From the NCBI RefSeq assembly GCF_027244095.1, contig NC_069659.1:358603250-358667249 (forward strand): a stretch of 64,000 nucleotides of DNA, written 5' to 3'. This DNA is from Hemicordylus capensis (lineage: Eukaryota > Chordata > Lepidosauria > Squamata > Cordylidae). How positions within the stretch are numbered: the first letter of the stretch is position 1; every line of letters starts with the position of its first letter. Made by a program: the position numbers and the translations under genes. The notes beneath the pieces are model-generated. The model was given only the letters and a program-made list of their open reading frames with translations. It made no database searches and was not told the origin of the DNA. Shown one piece after another: positions 45,241-56,455 of this stretch.

Positions 45241-46122
45241 GGCTCCTGCGGCTCTGCTGCGGCATCCGGCATCCCCCCACCCCCCACCCCCGCCGCACCT
45301 GCCCGGCAGACCATGTGCTGTGGGGACCGAGCTTCTGACCTCACGGCCTCTTGGGGCACAGATCCCTGAAGCAGAAAGAAGGCTGTACAGACAAAGGGCC
45401 CAGGGGCCGAGAGCCCTCCTTGCTCACAAAGGCCTCCAGGGTCCTCAGCTGGTCAGCTGGTGTCTGGCCTGGACCACTTCAGACGGGGGGGGGGGCGCTC
45501 ACATATCTGAAGACAAAATCATTATCTGGATCCAGAAAACGAGCATGTCAGGGAGCATTTGCCTGGCCTGTCCCTTTCCCTCCATGCAGGGGGTGTCTTT
45601 GCTTGACATCACAGGAGTCCCGTCCTTCTGATGGGGTCCAGCCCGGATACAGCCTGATCCTTCTGGAGGAGGTATCTGTATGTAGTCCTCAGTGAGGACT
45701 AAGCCCGGCTTTCTTTTCCTCTCAGAAATTTGACCTGGGAATCCGTCTACTGACAGGGTGATGGGCACTAAACGGAGTTCTGGTTTCAGACGGGCCACCA
45801 GCGCCAGGGATTTCCTGCCTAGGCCCCACCTTGGGGAAAGGAGGCCTATTCATGAAAGCCGAGCATTTTGCACCTGAGCCCGGAGGAAAAGGGCCAGGGA
45901 GCTCCCTGGAGTGAGCCGCTCGGAAGAGGCCATGCCCCCCGCTGGGCACGAGTCCGGGCCTCCTCCTGCTGCAGCAGCCCTTCAGGTGCAGGAAACCTCC
46001 AAGAGGGCTGCGGAGAGAGCTGCTGCAGCTCACCTGGAGACACAAGAGCCCCGCTGGGCCGGGAATAGGGGGCCCTTTGCGCCAAGGAGACTCCACCCCC
46101 CTCCCTCCACTTCAAGGCAGGA
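45241..46122. other. Intergenic, no gene seen
   Basis: No recognisable feature. Confidence 0.4.
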
Positions 46123-46925
46123 GGAGAGCTGGTCTGGTGGAAGCAAGCAGGGCCTGTCCCCTGAGCTAAGCAGGGTCCGCCCTGGCTGCATAGGAATGGG
46201 AGACTAGAAGTGTGAGCAGCACTGTCAGATCTTCCCCTCAGGGGATGACGGAGCCGCTCTGGGAAGAGCATCTAGGTTCCTAGTTCCCTCTCTGGCAGCA
46301 TCTCCAGGATAGGACAAGATTTTTTTTATTGAACCAACAAACTACCAAAGCATACAGTACGTTGCCAAAGCACAATTATATACAAAGTGGTTGTTTGTAC
46401 ATGATATATCTACAAAGATTTACACACAAGGATTTGGAAACCCACAAGGTTATGAAGTATATGCAGGCAGTACTGTAACTCGAGGGTGGGGGATTTCAAG
46501 GCACATCAGGTAATTGGGGGGGTGGGTTACCTCCAATGTCCATTTCCACAATTTGTCCCATTGCTATTTAGAAGAGATACTCTTGTCTTTTTGCACATAA
46601 CCATACAAACTTTTCCAGAAGAGATTTACTGTCTCACCTGCGTGAACCTCTTGGTCGCATCTTCCCTCCCTATTCCTATGCAGGAGCATTGCATAAATGA
46701 CATACAGGTTTACTAACCTGATTACGAGAAGGGGAATGTTCCAATTCCCTAGTATGAGGGCACCCGTTCCGTCCCGTTTCCTTGAAGACCTCCAAAATAG
46801 GGCTGAGAGAGATTCCTGCCTGTAGCCTTGGAGAAGCTGCTGCCAGTCTGTGTAGACAATACTGAGCTAGATAGACCAAGGGTCTGACTCAGTATATGAC
46901 AGCTCCTTATGTTCCTATGTTCCAT
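46123..46925 (+). mobile_element. 5S-rRNA-headed SINE, split by an insertion
   Basis: The left part, 46123-46313, shows the clearest 5S match: 'agctaagcagggtccgccct' then 'gaatgggagac'. The right part, 46790-46925, resumes with 'gggctgagagagattcctgc' and ends 'gctccttatgttcctatg'. A 476-bp insert separates them, with the target (ctccaggatagg / ctccaaaatagg) repeated on both sides. Confidence 0.85.
46314..46789 (-). mobile_element. Retroposon inserted in a SINE (poly-T end, LINE-1-like)
   Basis: At the left is 'acaagattttttttattgaa', i.e. a reversed AATAAA followed by poly(A). Flanks carry a 12-bp imperfect duplication. That is the pattern of target-primed insertion of a poly(A) retroposon. 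The body is not confidently recognised. A 5'-truncated L1 3' end is my best guess; a processed transcript is the alternative. Confidence 0.6.
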
Positions 46926-47805
46926 AAAAGACAGAAAACGCAGTATCCAGGCCAATGGTCTGACTAGCTACACGGCAGCTCCATATCTTATTTGGTCCCA
47001 CACCATCTATTAACAGATCCATTAGCATTTTTATTTTCAGTCCCCTTTGATTCCTAGCTTGGAATTGGACATTTTCACAGCTGCGCATTGAGTCGACACT
47101 TTCAATGAGCTGTCTACCACAACACCAGAATCCCTCTCCTGGTCAGTCACTGACAGCTCAGACCCCATCAGTATATATGTGAAATATGGGGGGGAGGCGT
47201 TGCCCCAATATGCATCACTTTACACTTGCTCACATTGAACCACATTTGCCATTTTGTCACCCACTCCGCCAGCTTAAAGAGATCCTTTTGGAGCTTCTCA
47301 CAATCTACTGTGGATTTCACTACCCTAATTTAGTGTCATCTGCAAGTTTGGCCACTTCGCTAGTTACCCCAACTTCTAGATAATTTATGAATAAGTTAAA
47401 GAGCACTTGTCCCATTACAGATTGCTGAGATGCCAAACTTCTGACTTCCCTCCATTGTGAAAACTCTCCATTTATTCCTACCGTCTGTTTCCCGTCCTTC
47501 AACCAGTTACTAATCCATAATTGAATCCGTCCCCTTATCCCATGACTGTGAGTTCTCCACACAGCAGGCTTTGCTGTGGAGGTTTTCTGGGAGGCTTTAT
47601 TGCAAACTCAAAGTTATCCCAAAAACCCAACACAAAAAGTGAATTTTTTAAAAAAATCCAGGATAAATTGGGCTGCACTCTAACGCTCAATGAAAAACCC
47701 GAATTGTGTGAAGTTCACCCTGATAGTTCACAGGGACATCGGGGTAAATCTGGCTGATATGTGAATGCATCCCCTCCATTCTGAAGGAGATGCAAGCTAA
47801 AGGGC

Positions 47806-50800
47806 ATTATTATTATTATTTCTTGTGTACACAGTCAGACAGGTGTTATTGACTGGTTTGTTTTATCCAGACATCGAGTCCTTCCCAAGGACCTGGGATG
47901 GCTGAATTTATTGTCAATGTTGTTGCTGTTATTATAGATATTGTTGCAAAATATAGGCTATTCCCAGTGAAGTTGCTATTTGCTCTTCAAGTTGTTTTGG
48001 AATTGCACATAGGGCGCCAATTACCACTGGGATTATTTTGGTCTTCTTCTGCCACAGCCTTTCCATTTGTACATCTTTGTATTTTGTTATTTTTTATATT
48101 TCTTTTTCTTCTATTCTGCTATCCCCTGGTATTGCTATGTCGATTATTTTAACTTGTTTTCTTTCTTCTCGACTACAGTTATATCTGGTGTATTGTGTGG
48201 CAGATGTTTGTCTGTTTGTAGTCGGAAGTCCCATAATATTTTTACATCTTTTACATCTACCACTTTTTCAATTTTATGGTCCCACCAATTTTTGGCTACA
48301 GGTAGCTTGTATTTTTTGCAGATTTTCCAGTGTATCATCCCTGCTACCTTGTCATGCCTTTGTTTGTAGTCAGTCTGTGCAATCTTTTTACAACAGCTGA
48401 TTAGGTCGTCCACTGTTTCATCTACTTCTTTACAAAGGCGGCACTTGCTGTTTGTGGTTGACTTTTCGACTTTTGCTCTTATTGCATTTGTTCTTAGTGC
48501 TTGTTCTTGTGCAGCCAGTATTAAACCCTCTGTTTCTTTCTTCAAGTTGCCATTCTTAAGCCATTGCCAGGTCTTGGTGATGTCTGATTTTCCACTTATA
48601 TTGTGCAAATATTGACCATGCCGGGGCTTCTTTTTCCATTTTTCTGCTCGGTTCTTGACTTGTTCTTTCTTGTAGGCCTGCTTTCTTTCATTGGTGTTGA
48701 ATAGTTTTGCGTTATTGACCATTTGAAGTGCATCTTCTTCACTGTCTCTTATATATTCTTCAAGGCCTCTTTTCTCCTCCTCTACTGTTTGATGGACTTG
48801 CAGCATTCCTCTTCCACCTGAGCTGCGAGGGAGGTAGAGCCTATCGACATCACTGCGGGGGTGCAGAGCATGATTGATGGTCATGATTTTCCTGGTCTTA
48901 CGATCTAGCATCTCTAGCTCTGCCTGGGTCCAGTCTATTATTCCTGCAGTGTATCTGATAACAGGTATAGCCCAGGTGTTTATGGCTTGTATGGTGTTCC
49001 CACCATTGAGTTTGGACTTGAGGATTTTTCTAACTCTCCTGATGTATTCACTGCCAATTTTTCTTTTAACTTCAGTGTGTGCAATGTTATCAGCCTGGAG
49101 AATGCCCAAGTATTTGGAAGGTTCTTTCTCTTCCAGGTTCTTGATCTTGCTTCCATTGAGCAGTTCTATTCCTTCTGTTTTTCTTATTTTCCCTCTGTTC
49201 ATTATTAATGCAGCACACTTGTCTAGTCCAAACTCCATTGCTATATCGCTACTGAATATACGGACAGTGTTTAGCAGTGATTCGATTTCTGACTGGGACT
49301 TTCCATCCAACTTCAGATCATCCATGTACAGCAGATGGTTGATTTTACTTGATGTTTTAGATGTTTGGTATCTGAGGCCTGTTGTGTTTAGTATTTGTGA
49401 AAGTGGGGTCATGGCAATTACAAACAACAGAGTGGATAGTGAGTCTCGCCATTGATTGTTAACTGTGTACTCCACATGCTCATTGCTTTTTTAATAAATA
49501 TCTGAATGTTTTTGCTGACACCAGTTGTTTCTGAACATTTTAGTATCCATGTGTGAGGCAATGAATCGAAGGCTTTCTTGTAGTCAATCCTTGCAACACT
49601 TAGATTTGTTTTTCTTCTCTTGCAGTTTTCTAAAATCATTTTGTCAATCAGCAGCTGGTCTTTTGTGCCTCTGGTGTTTGGGCAATTTCCTTTCTGTTCA
49701 ACTGGAAGCTGTTTGTTAGTTAATAAGTGTTGCATCATTTCATCTGCTATTATTCCAGTTAATAATTTGAACATGATTGGCAGGCAGGTTATCAGTCTAT
49801 AATTACTTGGAACTGCACCTTTTGCTGGGTCTTTCATTATGAGATGAGTTTTCCCAGTTGTTAGCCATTGTTCAATATCACCTCCTTGCAAAATGTGATT
49901 GAACTGTTTTGATAGTTGTTTATGAAGGCTTGTTAGCTGTTTAAGCCAGAAGCCATGCAGTTCGTCGTCGCCTGGAGCAGTCCAATTTTTAATTTTCTTT
50001 GCTCTTTCACTTATTAATTCTGGTGTTATTATTAGATCTTGCATTTGTTGGTTACATTTTTTGACCTCTTTCATCCAGCCTGCTTTTTTATTATAATCTA
50101 TTGGATTGTTCCATAATTTCCCCCAGAATTGCACTGTTTCTTCTTTATTTGGTGTTTCTAAGTTTCTTGCAGTTTCTCCTTCTATGCTTTGGTAGAAACG
50201 TCTCTGAGTCGACTGGAATTGGAGATTCTGCCTGTGTTGTGGTAATTCTGGCTTCATATCTGCTAATCTTCTTTGACACTGCTATTTGCTGCTTTATTAT
50301 TTCCAGGACGTCTCTAATTTCCCTTGAATCTAGGTGGTATTTTTGGATCAGATACTGTTTGGTGTTTTCATTCTTCAGCTTCTTGTCTTTCATATCTTTC
50401 AATTTACTAGCATCTGATCTAAGCCTGGAGATTTTATTTTCTAATCTAATCTTCCATTTAGGTAATGCACTTCTTTCTTTTTTTACAGGTCCACTGATCT
50501 TATATCTGAGCTCTTGTGTTGTTATTGTTGCTGCACTGTACATTAGTTGGTTTGTTTCTTCATTATTTCCTTGTTGGCATTTTTTGTATATTTTTTCTGG
50601 TTAAGCGATGTTTCTTCCAGTAACTTTGCAGTCTCCAGCCTTGGTTGCTCAGCTGAAGATCCTGAGTCCTGTTGCCCACTTGCCACCAGATGTCCAGGGA
50701 CTCCAGCACCTGGTGCGGTCCTTGTTGACTCGGGCGATGACCGATCCGGTATAGATTTATTAAAGTTACATCTCACCATATTGTTGATGGGAGAGGCACT

Positions 50801-50925
50801 CTTTGTCTGGCTCCTCTGGTGAGACCTGTCCAGTATGGTTGGACCTCTGGCATAGCTCTCACCTTCCTCAGAGCACGCAAGCCCCACAACCACGCCAAGG
50901 TAGTGCCTCACTGGGGGATTATTTC

Positions 50926-50930
<5 letters not shown>
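47806..50930 (-). mobile_element. R4/Dong-type LINE, nearly full length, coding frame broken
   Basis: It is about 3.1 kb. From the 5' end near 50925, the N-terminal region ('KISRLRSDASKLKD') is near 50400. The reverse transcriptase begins near 50000 ('WTAPGDDELHGFWLKQL', 'ARIDYKKAFDSLPHTW'). The YMDDL catalytic box is near 49325. A CCHC knuckle ('CRLCKEVDETVDDLISCC') is near 48400. The restriction-like endonuclease ('HNTPDITVVEKKE') is near 48170. The single ORF is split by frameshifts near 50150-50250 and 49420-49475 and just after the endonuclease. (ATT)n flanks both ends (47805-47820 and 50934-50974), matching TAA-repeat targeting in the Dong group. Confidence 0.9.

Positions 50931-50933
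<3 letters not shown>

Positions 50934-50974
<41 letters not shown>
50934..50974 (+). repeat. (ATT)n microsatellite
   Basis: About 13 TTA units. It is the (TAA)n tail of the reversed repeat at 50976 and the insertion point of the R4 LINE. Confidence 0.95.
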
Positions 50975-50975
50975 T

Positions 50976-51055
50976 CAATTTCTATTCCGCCCTTCCAAAA
51001 ATGGCTCAGGGTGGTTTACACACATAAATAATAAATAAATAAGATGGCTCTTATT
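50976..51055 (-). repeat. Tail family A repeat, 3' end only
   Basis: The + strand shows 'ctattccgcccttccaaaaa' and 'tggctcagggtggtttacac', the reverse of the end of the copy at 28565-28825. It is inserted in the hAT-like MITE. Confidence 0.72.
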
Positions 51056-51158
51056 ATAGGCCCTGTGTGAAAAGCTTCATGACAGCTAAGTTTACTCAAG
51101 AGCCTTTGATGGGGAACTATGTTGAAAGCTTTTTGGAAGTCCAAGTATGCTATAGCCA

Positions 51159-51285
51159 CCTTAAGTGGCACAGTGGGGAAATGCTTGACTAACAAAATCC
51201 CCGCTGATACTTACTGCATGGGAGAAGGCAATGGTCAACTCCTCCTGTATTCTACCAAAGAAAACCAGGGATATTCAATACATAA
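51159..51285 (+). mobile_element. tRNA-type SINE fragment
   Basis: 'aagtggcacagtggggaaat' followed by 'gcttgactaacaaaatcccc' and 'tcctcctgtattctaccaaa' is the same SINE as the one on the minus strand at 22977-23560. Confidence 0.65.
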
Positions 51286-52469
51286 TTGGTTGCAAAAATT
51301 GATGTAAACTTCCTCTGGGGTACATTTTAATCACAGAAAACCCAGAGAGCCTGTATTCATAGGTTGTTGGGGTTTTTTTTAATGGCCACGGAACAAAAGC
51401 TTTTTTTGCTTTAGTCTTCAACAATGCCATAAGATTTAAATATGCTTTTAAAAGTCTAAATTCAGTTTTTAAAAAAATGTCAATTGGTCCCCTGGAACCA
51501 ATACAGGGCTGCAGGGTTTTTTGGGGGGGAGGGGCGCACCTCCCCACACACAAAAGGGTGCCTTCAACCCCCAAGCTTCCATCCAGGTGCACAAGGAAGT
51601 CCACAGGACAGATGTGGGTGCTTCACCCGGCAGCTTCCCAGCAGACTCCTGCATGAAAATCTTTTGACCCCCAGTGTGGTGCCTCCTGGAAGGCCCCCCC
51701 CAGGCAGGATGTGATAATGTTGTGCTAATCCCTGCCCCCCCCCCCCGCTCCAAGCACAGGCCGCCATCCAGGATCTGACAGCCAGAGCTGCTCTCACCTG
51801 GGCCAGGCTGACTTTGCCAGAAGCCAGGCCCCTGGGAAGGAAGGAGCCTCTGGGAAGAAGAAACCCACAGCCAGAGGCAGATGGATGAGCTGCCAGGTAC
51901 GGCACTTGGCCTCCAGCTGGCTCTCGTTACCCCACCTGGCTGGCATCCTCCTCCTGCCCCCCCACACACCGATTGGCTGCTACATTTTCCAGATGTTGTT
52001 GGGAGTCAGGACTCCAGTCAGCAGCTGAAGGTAGCCAAATGCTGCCCAGACCTTTGCTGGAGGAGAGGTTCATAGCCACTGGGCCCATTTCCTGAAGCCT
52101 AATTGTTCTGGGCGGGTGGGCGGTGGGTCCTCCCAGGCCGACTCCGCTAGGAACCCTCCAGACCCTTTCCAGCCAGGTCCGCCAGCCCCCTGGAGCGCGT
52201 CCTCCCCTCGCTGCCCCGTCTGGAAGACTCCCTGGACTAGGCAAGAGGCAGGCTGGACCCCTGTGCGGGTGAGGAGGACGGCTTCCACATGGACAGGTCC
52301 ACAGCAAGCATTTCAGCCGCAGCTGCTGCCTGGGGGGTTGGGCTGCTTCCTGCTCAAGATTTCAAAGAGTTGGCTTCAAACACAGCTTGTGAATTTGGCA
52401 AACACGTGTCAGGCCAGGGAGCCGGGATTGGCTCTAGCTCCTCCTGAGGGTTGGTGGGAAACATACACT
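51286..52469. other. Intergenic, no gene seen
   Basis: No feature recognised apart from a short 'ttccagatgttgttgggagt' repeat-like stretch at about 51988. Confidence 0.4.
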
Positions 52470-52720
52470 TGCAGCTGCGTAATGTGTGAATCGGGCCTCC
52501 TGCAGGACACTCAAAATGCCCGAATGGGTCCCGTAGTGGCTCATCCGAACCAACCGCGGGGGGGGGGGCAAAGGGGGCGCAGCTGCCTCTGCTTCCTGGC
52601 AGCCGCTGGGGTGTCTCTTCTCTGTCTTGCCGCCCTGCCCAAGAGCGGAGCTCCCTGCAAGCCAGCCATTTGTCAGGTAGAGCTGTGCAGTTAATCTGTA
52701 GGAGTCAATCAGCCAGCCAG
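52470..52720 (+). repeat. Foldback family copy
   Basis: Contains 'cccgtagtggctcatccg', 'gcagctgcctctgcttcctg', 'tgccctgcccaagagcgga' and the centre 'gagctgtgcagttaatctg'. The centre is TTAA between inverted arms, as in the copy at 55890. Confidence 0.5.
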
Positions 52721-52790
52721 AAAGGTGGGGAGGGGGTGCTGCCTAATACTCCTCCCCCTCCCCTTCTGGGGAGGACCTCTTTCTCTTGAG

Positions 52791-54648
52791 CTATGGAGGT
52801 TGCAGAGAGGCTCAATGAGTTCTTTGCATCCGTCTTCACGGCAGAGGATACTGAGCATATACCTGTTTCTGAACCAGGCTTTTTAGGGAAGGAGGCTAAA
52901 GAACTGAGTCAGATAGAAGTGACGAGAGATTATGTTCTAAACTGTCTGGAAAAACTGAAAACTAACAAATCACCAGGGCTGGATGGTATCCATCCAAGAG
53001 TCCTCAAAGAACTCAAATGTGAAATTGCCGGCCTTCTTGCTAAAATATATAACTTTTCCCTGCAATCAGGCTCTGTACCAGAGGACTGGAGAGTGGCAAA
53101 TGTAACACCGATTTTCAAAAAGGGATCCAGGGGCGATCCAGGAAATTACAGGTCAGTTAGCCTAACATCCGTTCCAGGCAAATTGATGGAAAGCATCCTC
53201 AAGGATGAAATTGTAAAGCACCTAGAAGAACAGGCCCTGCTCGGAGTGAGGCAGCATGGCTTCCGCAAAGGTAAATCTTGCCTCACCAACCTTTTGGACT
53301 TCTTTGAGAGTGTCAACAAATGTGTGGATCAAGGTGATCCAGTTGACATAGTCTACCTGGACTTCCAAAAAGCTTTTGACAAAGTTCCTCATCAAAGACT
53401 CCTGAGGAAACTTAGCAGTCATGGGATAAAGGGACAAGTACATGTGTGGATTGCTAACTGGTTGAAAGACAGGAAACAGAGGGTAGGTATAAATGGAGAG
53501 TTTTGACAATGGAGGGAAGTAAGAAGTGGGGTCCCTCAGGGATCTGTACTGGGACCGGTGCTTTTTAATTGTTTCATAAATGATCTAGAAGCAGGGGTAA
53601 GCAGCGATGTGGCCAAATTTGCAGATGATACCAAACTCTTCCGGGTAGTGAAATCCAAAACGGATTGTGAGCAGCTCCAAAAGAATCTCTCCAAACTGGG
53701 TGAATGGGCGTCAAAGTGGCAAATGCAGTTCAGTGTTGGCAAGTGTAAAGTGATGCACATTGAGACGAAGAACCCCAACTTCAAGTATATGCTGATGGGA
53801 TCCGAGCTGTCGGTGACTGACCAGGAGAGGGATCTTGGGGTCATGGTGGACAGCTTGTTGGAAGTGTAGACTCAATGTGTGGCAGCTGTGAGAAAGGCCA
53901 ATTCCATGCTAGGGATCATTAGGAAGGGGATTAAAAATAAAACAGCTAAGATTATCATGCCCTTATACAAAACTATGGTGCGGCCACACTTGGAGTACTG
54001 TGTACAATTCTGGTCACCACATCTTAAAAAGGACATTGTTGAACTGGAGAAGGTACAGAAGAGGGCAACCAAGATGATCAGGGGCCTAAAGCACCTTTCT
54101 TATGAGGCAAGACTACAACACCGGGGTCTTTTTAGTTTAGAAAAAAGATGACTGCGGGGAGACATGATAGAGGTCTGTAAAATCATGCATGGTGTGGAGA
54201 AAGTGGAGAGAGAGAAATTCTTCTCCCTCTCGCATAACACTAGTACCAGGGATAATCCCATGAAACTGATTGCCAGGAAATCTAGGACCAGCAAACGGAA
54301 GTACTTTTTGACACAACGCATAATCCACTTGTGGAATTCTCTGCCACGAGATGTGGTGACAGCCAACAACCTGGATGGCTTTGTTTGGATAACTTCATGG
54401 AGGAGAGGTCTATTGACGGCTACTAGTCGGAGGGCTGTGGGCCACCTCCAGCCTCAAAGGCAGGATGCCTCTGAGTACCAGTGGCAGGGTAGCAACAGCA
54501 GGAGCGAGGGCATGCCCTCACCCCTTGCCTATGGGCTTCTCAGAGGCATCTGGTGGGCCACTGTGCAATCTAGGATGCGATCTAGGATGCTGGACTAGAT
54601 GGGCTGCCTTGGGCCTGATCCAGCAGGGCCGTTCTTATGTTCTTATGA
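52791..54648 (+). mobile_element. CR1 LINE, young-looking, 5'-truncated
   Basis: Bases 52793-53506 are one open frame of 237 residues. It carries 'KTNKSPGLDGIHPRVLKELK', 'VPEDWRVANVTPIFKKGSRG' and 'GNYRSVSLTSVPGKLMES', then 'VDIVYLDFQKAFDKVPHQRL' (palm). A single stop follows at 'GINGEF', then 'KFADDTKLFRVV' with the catalytic ADD. The C-terminal tract and the 3' end 'gttcttatgttcttatga' complete it. There are about four breaks in all. The missing 5' part is the usual truncation of LINE insertion. Confidence 0.92.
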
Positions 54649-55154
54649 GCCCTCTGATAGGGAGTCAGCAACAAGCCAGTGTGGCAGGGAGGCCAGGCAG
54701 AGTGCAGGAGCAAAGAGCGAACTGTCACCCAGCTGGTGGGCTCCTCTCCCTTAGGGGCACAGGGACATTTGCCTCCTCCCCTTGTTCAATAATACTTATG
54801 CCCCTGTGTGAAGCTCACTCGGACCAGTTGCCACCTCTCAGATCAGCCCACTTCACAGGACTGTTGTGTGGAGACAATGGGGCAGCTTGGCCTCCTCCCC
54901 AGACAGACACCATCCTGTCATCCTTGGAGAAAGGGTGGGATCTGAACCTCCTGATTCATCAATGACACATACAGGGATGAAAGGCACACTCCTCCCCTCC
55001 CTTGGGGGGGGGGCACACTGTCCCTGAAAATGGCACACCAGGGCTCAACGTGTGAAATTGGCTCTCCTCACCCACCTACTTGCATATGATGGAATAATGA
55101 AGAGAGCTGTGCCTCTGAGCATGTGCAGAGTGCCTTCTCTTCATCACTGAGTGA
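54649..55154. other. Intergenic, no gene seen
   Basis: No exon recognised. Confidence 0.4.
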
Positions 55155-55162
55155 CCAACAAC

Positions 55163-55881
55163 TAGGGAAGTGCAAAACGTTTCGGGCACAGAACGATCTG
55201 TGCCCGAAACGACCAATTTCGGGTGATTCGGAGCCGAACCGAATCACCCATGATGAGACCCGATAATTTTCGGACCCAAAACGAATCACCCCTGTTTCAG
55301 GTCCGAATTTTCTGCCCAAATCCTTTGAAAAAATTCAGGTAGCTTCCTTGCCCCTACCCGGCACTACCACCAACCCCACACCGCTCTAGGCCACCCCTTT
55401 CCCCCCGACGTGAAGCGATACACCCCCCATTCTACCTAATGGGGGAAAACCTTAAAAACGCGTAAACTTCAGAAATTCACCAAAAATCAGCCCTCTGCCC
55501 AATCACTCTGCAATTGGGGTGGTAGCCTCCACCCATTAGGCACTACCACCCCACCCCACTCTTCTGGCCCATATCCCACTTTCTGCCCCAATCTGCCCCA
55601 AAGACACTAAAACTTCAAAAAATCACCAAAAATAAGCCCTTTGCCCAATCCCCCTGAAATTTGGGTGGTAGCCTCCACCCATTGGGCACTACCACCACAC
55701 CCCACTCTTTTGGCTCCAGGACACATTTTTCTTACCCAAATCGATTCGGATTCGGGTAAATCCGAATCCGAACCAAATCGGGGGTGATTCAGGTGAGCAA
55801 AATTCGGGCACAGAACAGAACAGGGGTGTTTCGGTTCAGGTCCGAACCAAAAAACCGAAAATACCAAATTGCACACCCCTA
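55163..55881 (+). mobile_element. Non-autonomous hAT-type DNA transposon
   Basis: 719 bp with inverted ends TAGGGAAGTGCAAAAC and ATTGCACACCCCTA. It is flanked by ccaacaac (55155-55162) and acaacaac (55882-55889), an 8-bp duplication with one mismatch. Internal hairpins repeat the CCGAA/TTCGG and GGGTGATTCGG motifs near both ends. There is no transposase frame. Confidence 0.8.
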
Positions 55882-55889
55882 ACAACAAC

Positions 55890-56130
55890 CAGTAGTGGCT
55901 AATCCTAACAAGCCAGGGGTTGCCAAAGGAGGCAGCTTGGATGGCTCTTTTCTCTCTTTTCGGCCCTCACGAGAGCCACTTTGCCAGAAGGCCGGCCATT
56001 TGTTAGGTCAAGCTATGTGGTTAACCATGCATCTCTACCTGAAGAATGGCCAGCCTGTCGGCAGCAGCAAGGCTCTTGAGTCGGGCAGGAGAGAGGAGAG
56101 AGAAGAGACAGAGGCAATGCCCTTGGTGCA
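55890..56130 (+). repeat. Foldback family copy
   Basis: 'ggccatttgttaggtcaagc tatgtgg' and 'ccatgcatctctacctgaag aatggcc' are inverted arms around a central TTAA at about 56020. Outer parts match the copies at 52470 and 57595. Confidence 0.55.
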
Positions 56131-56308
56131 CCCCAGCCTTATTAGAGCTGTTGCCGCCAACCAAGGCAGACCGCCCCCCCCCACCTCAGGCTGCTCAAGT
56201 TCACCCCCAGGAGACTGGAGGCCTCCTTGGCCAGCTGTGCTCTGGCGCCACTTGGGGGCTGCTTGCATGGTCAGCTGGCTGTCAGCTGGCGGCCTTCTCC
56301 TGAAGAGA

Positions 56309-56310
<2 letters not shown>

Positions 56311-56350
<40 letters not shown>
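56311..56350 (+). repeat. (AC)20 microsatellite
   Basis: Twenty perfect units. An (AACC)n tract follows at about 56428-56455. Confidence 0.95.
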
Positions 56351-56353
<3 letters not shown>

Positions 56354-56455
56354 CATGCATTCTGCTCATTTCAGTGGCAGGAGTTTTGATATCTGTAGGT
56401 AATCGGGAAGTATGACTTTATTTCACACCAACCAACCAACCAACCAACCAACCAA

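Larger units (their letters stand above)
47549..51077 (+). mobile_element. hAT-like MITE, TTTTCACACAG family, copy 2, split
   Basis: The left part 47549-47804 (ccacacagcaggctttgctg ... ctgaaggagatgcaagctaa) matches the copy at 22588. The right end, 'ggccctgtgtgaaaagctt', is at about 51058-51077. The flanks catgactg (47541-47548) and catgacag (51078-51085) form an 8-bp duplication with one mismatch. The gap is filled by a tail family A repeat and an R4 LINE. Confidence 0.7.
46985..51158 (-). mobile_element. CR1 LINE, split by a nested insertion
   Basis: The minus strand gives 'VYLDFQKAFNIVPHQRLLSK' at 51078-51158. It resumes at 47548 with 'HGIRGRIQLWISNWLKDGKQ', then 'EVAKLADDTKLG', and then the C-terminal tract down to about 46985. 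Between lies 3.5 kb of other elements. Both pieces are decayed. Confidence 0.83.

Noticed and set aside
46160-46215. Possible 5S rRNA gene
   Set aside because: Only part of the 5S sequence is present and it is the head of a dispersed SINE.
47806-50930. A host gene with reverse transcriptase
   Set aside because: The reverse transcriptase, zinc knuckle and restriction-like endonuclease order, the broken frame and a second genomic copy show it is an R4 LINE.
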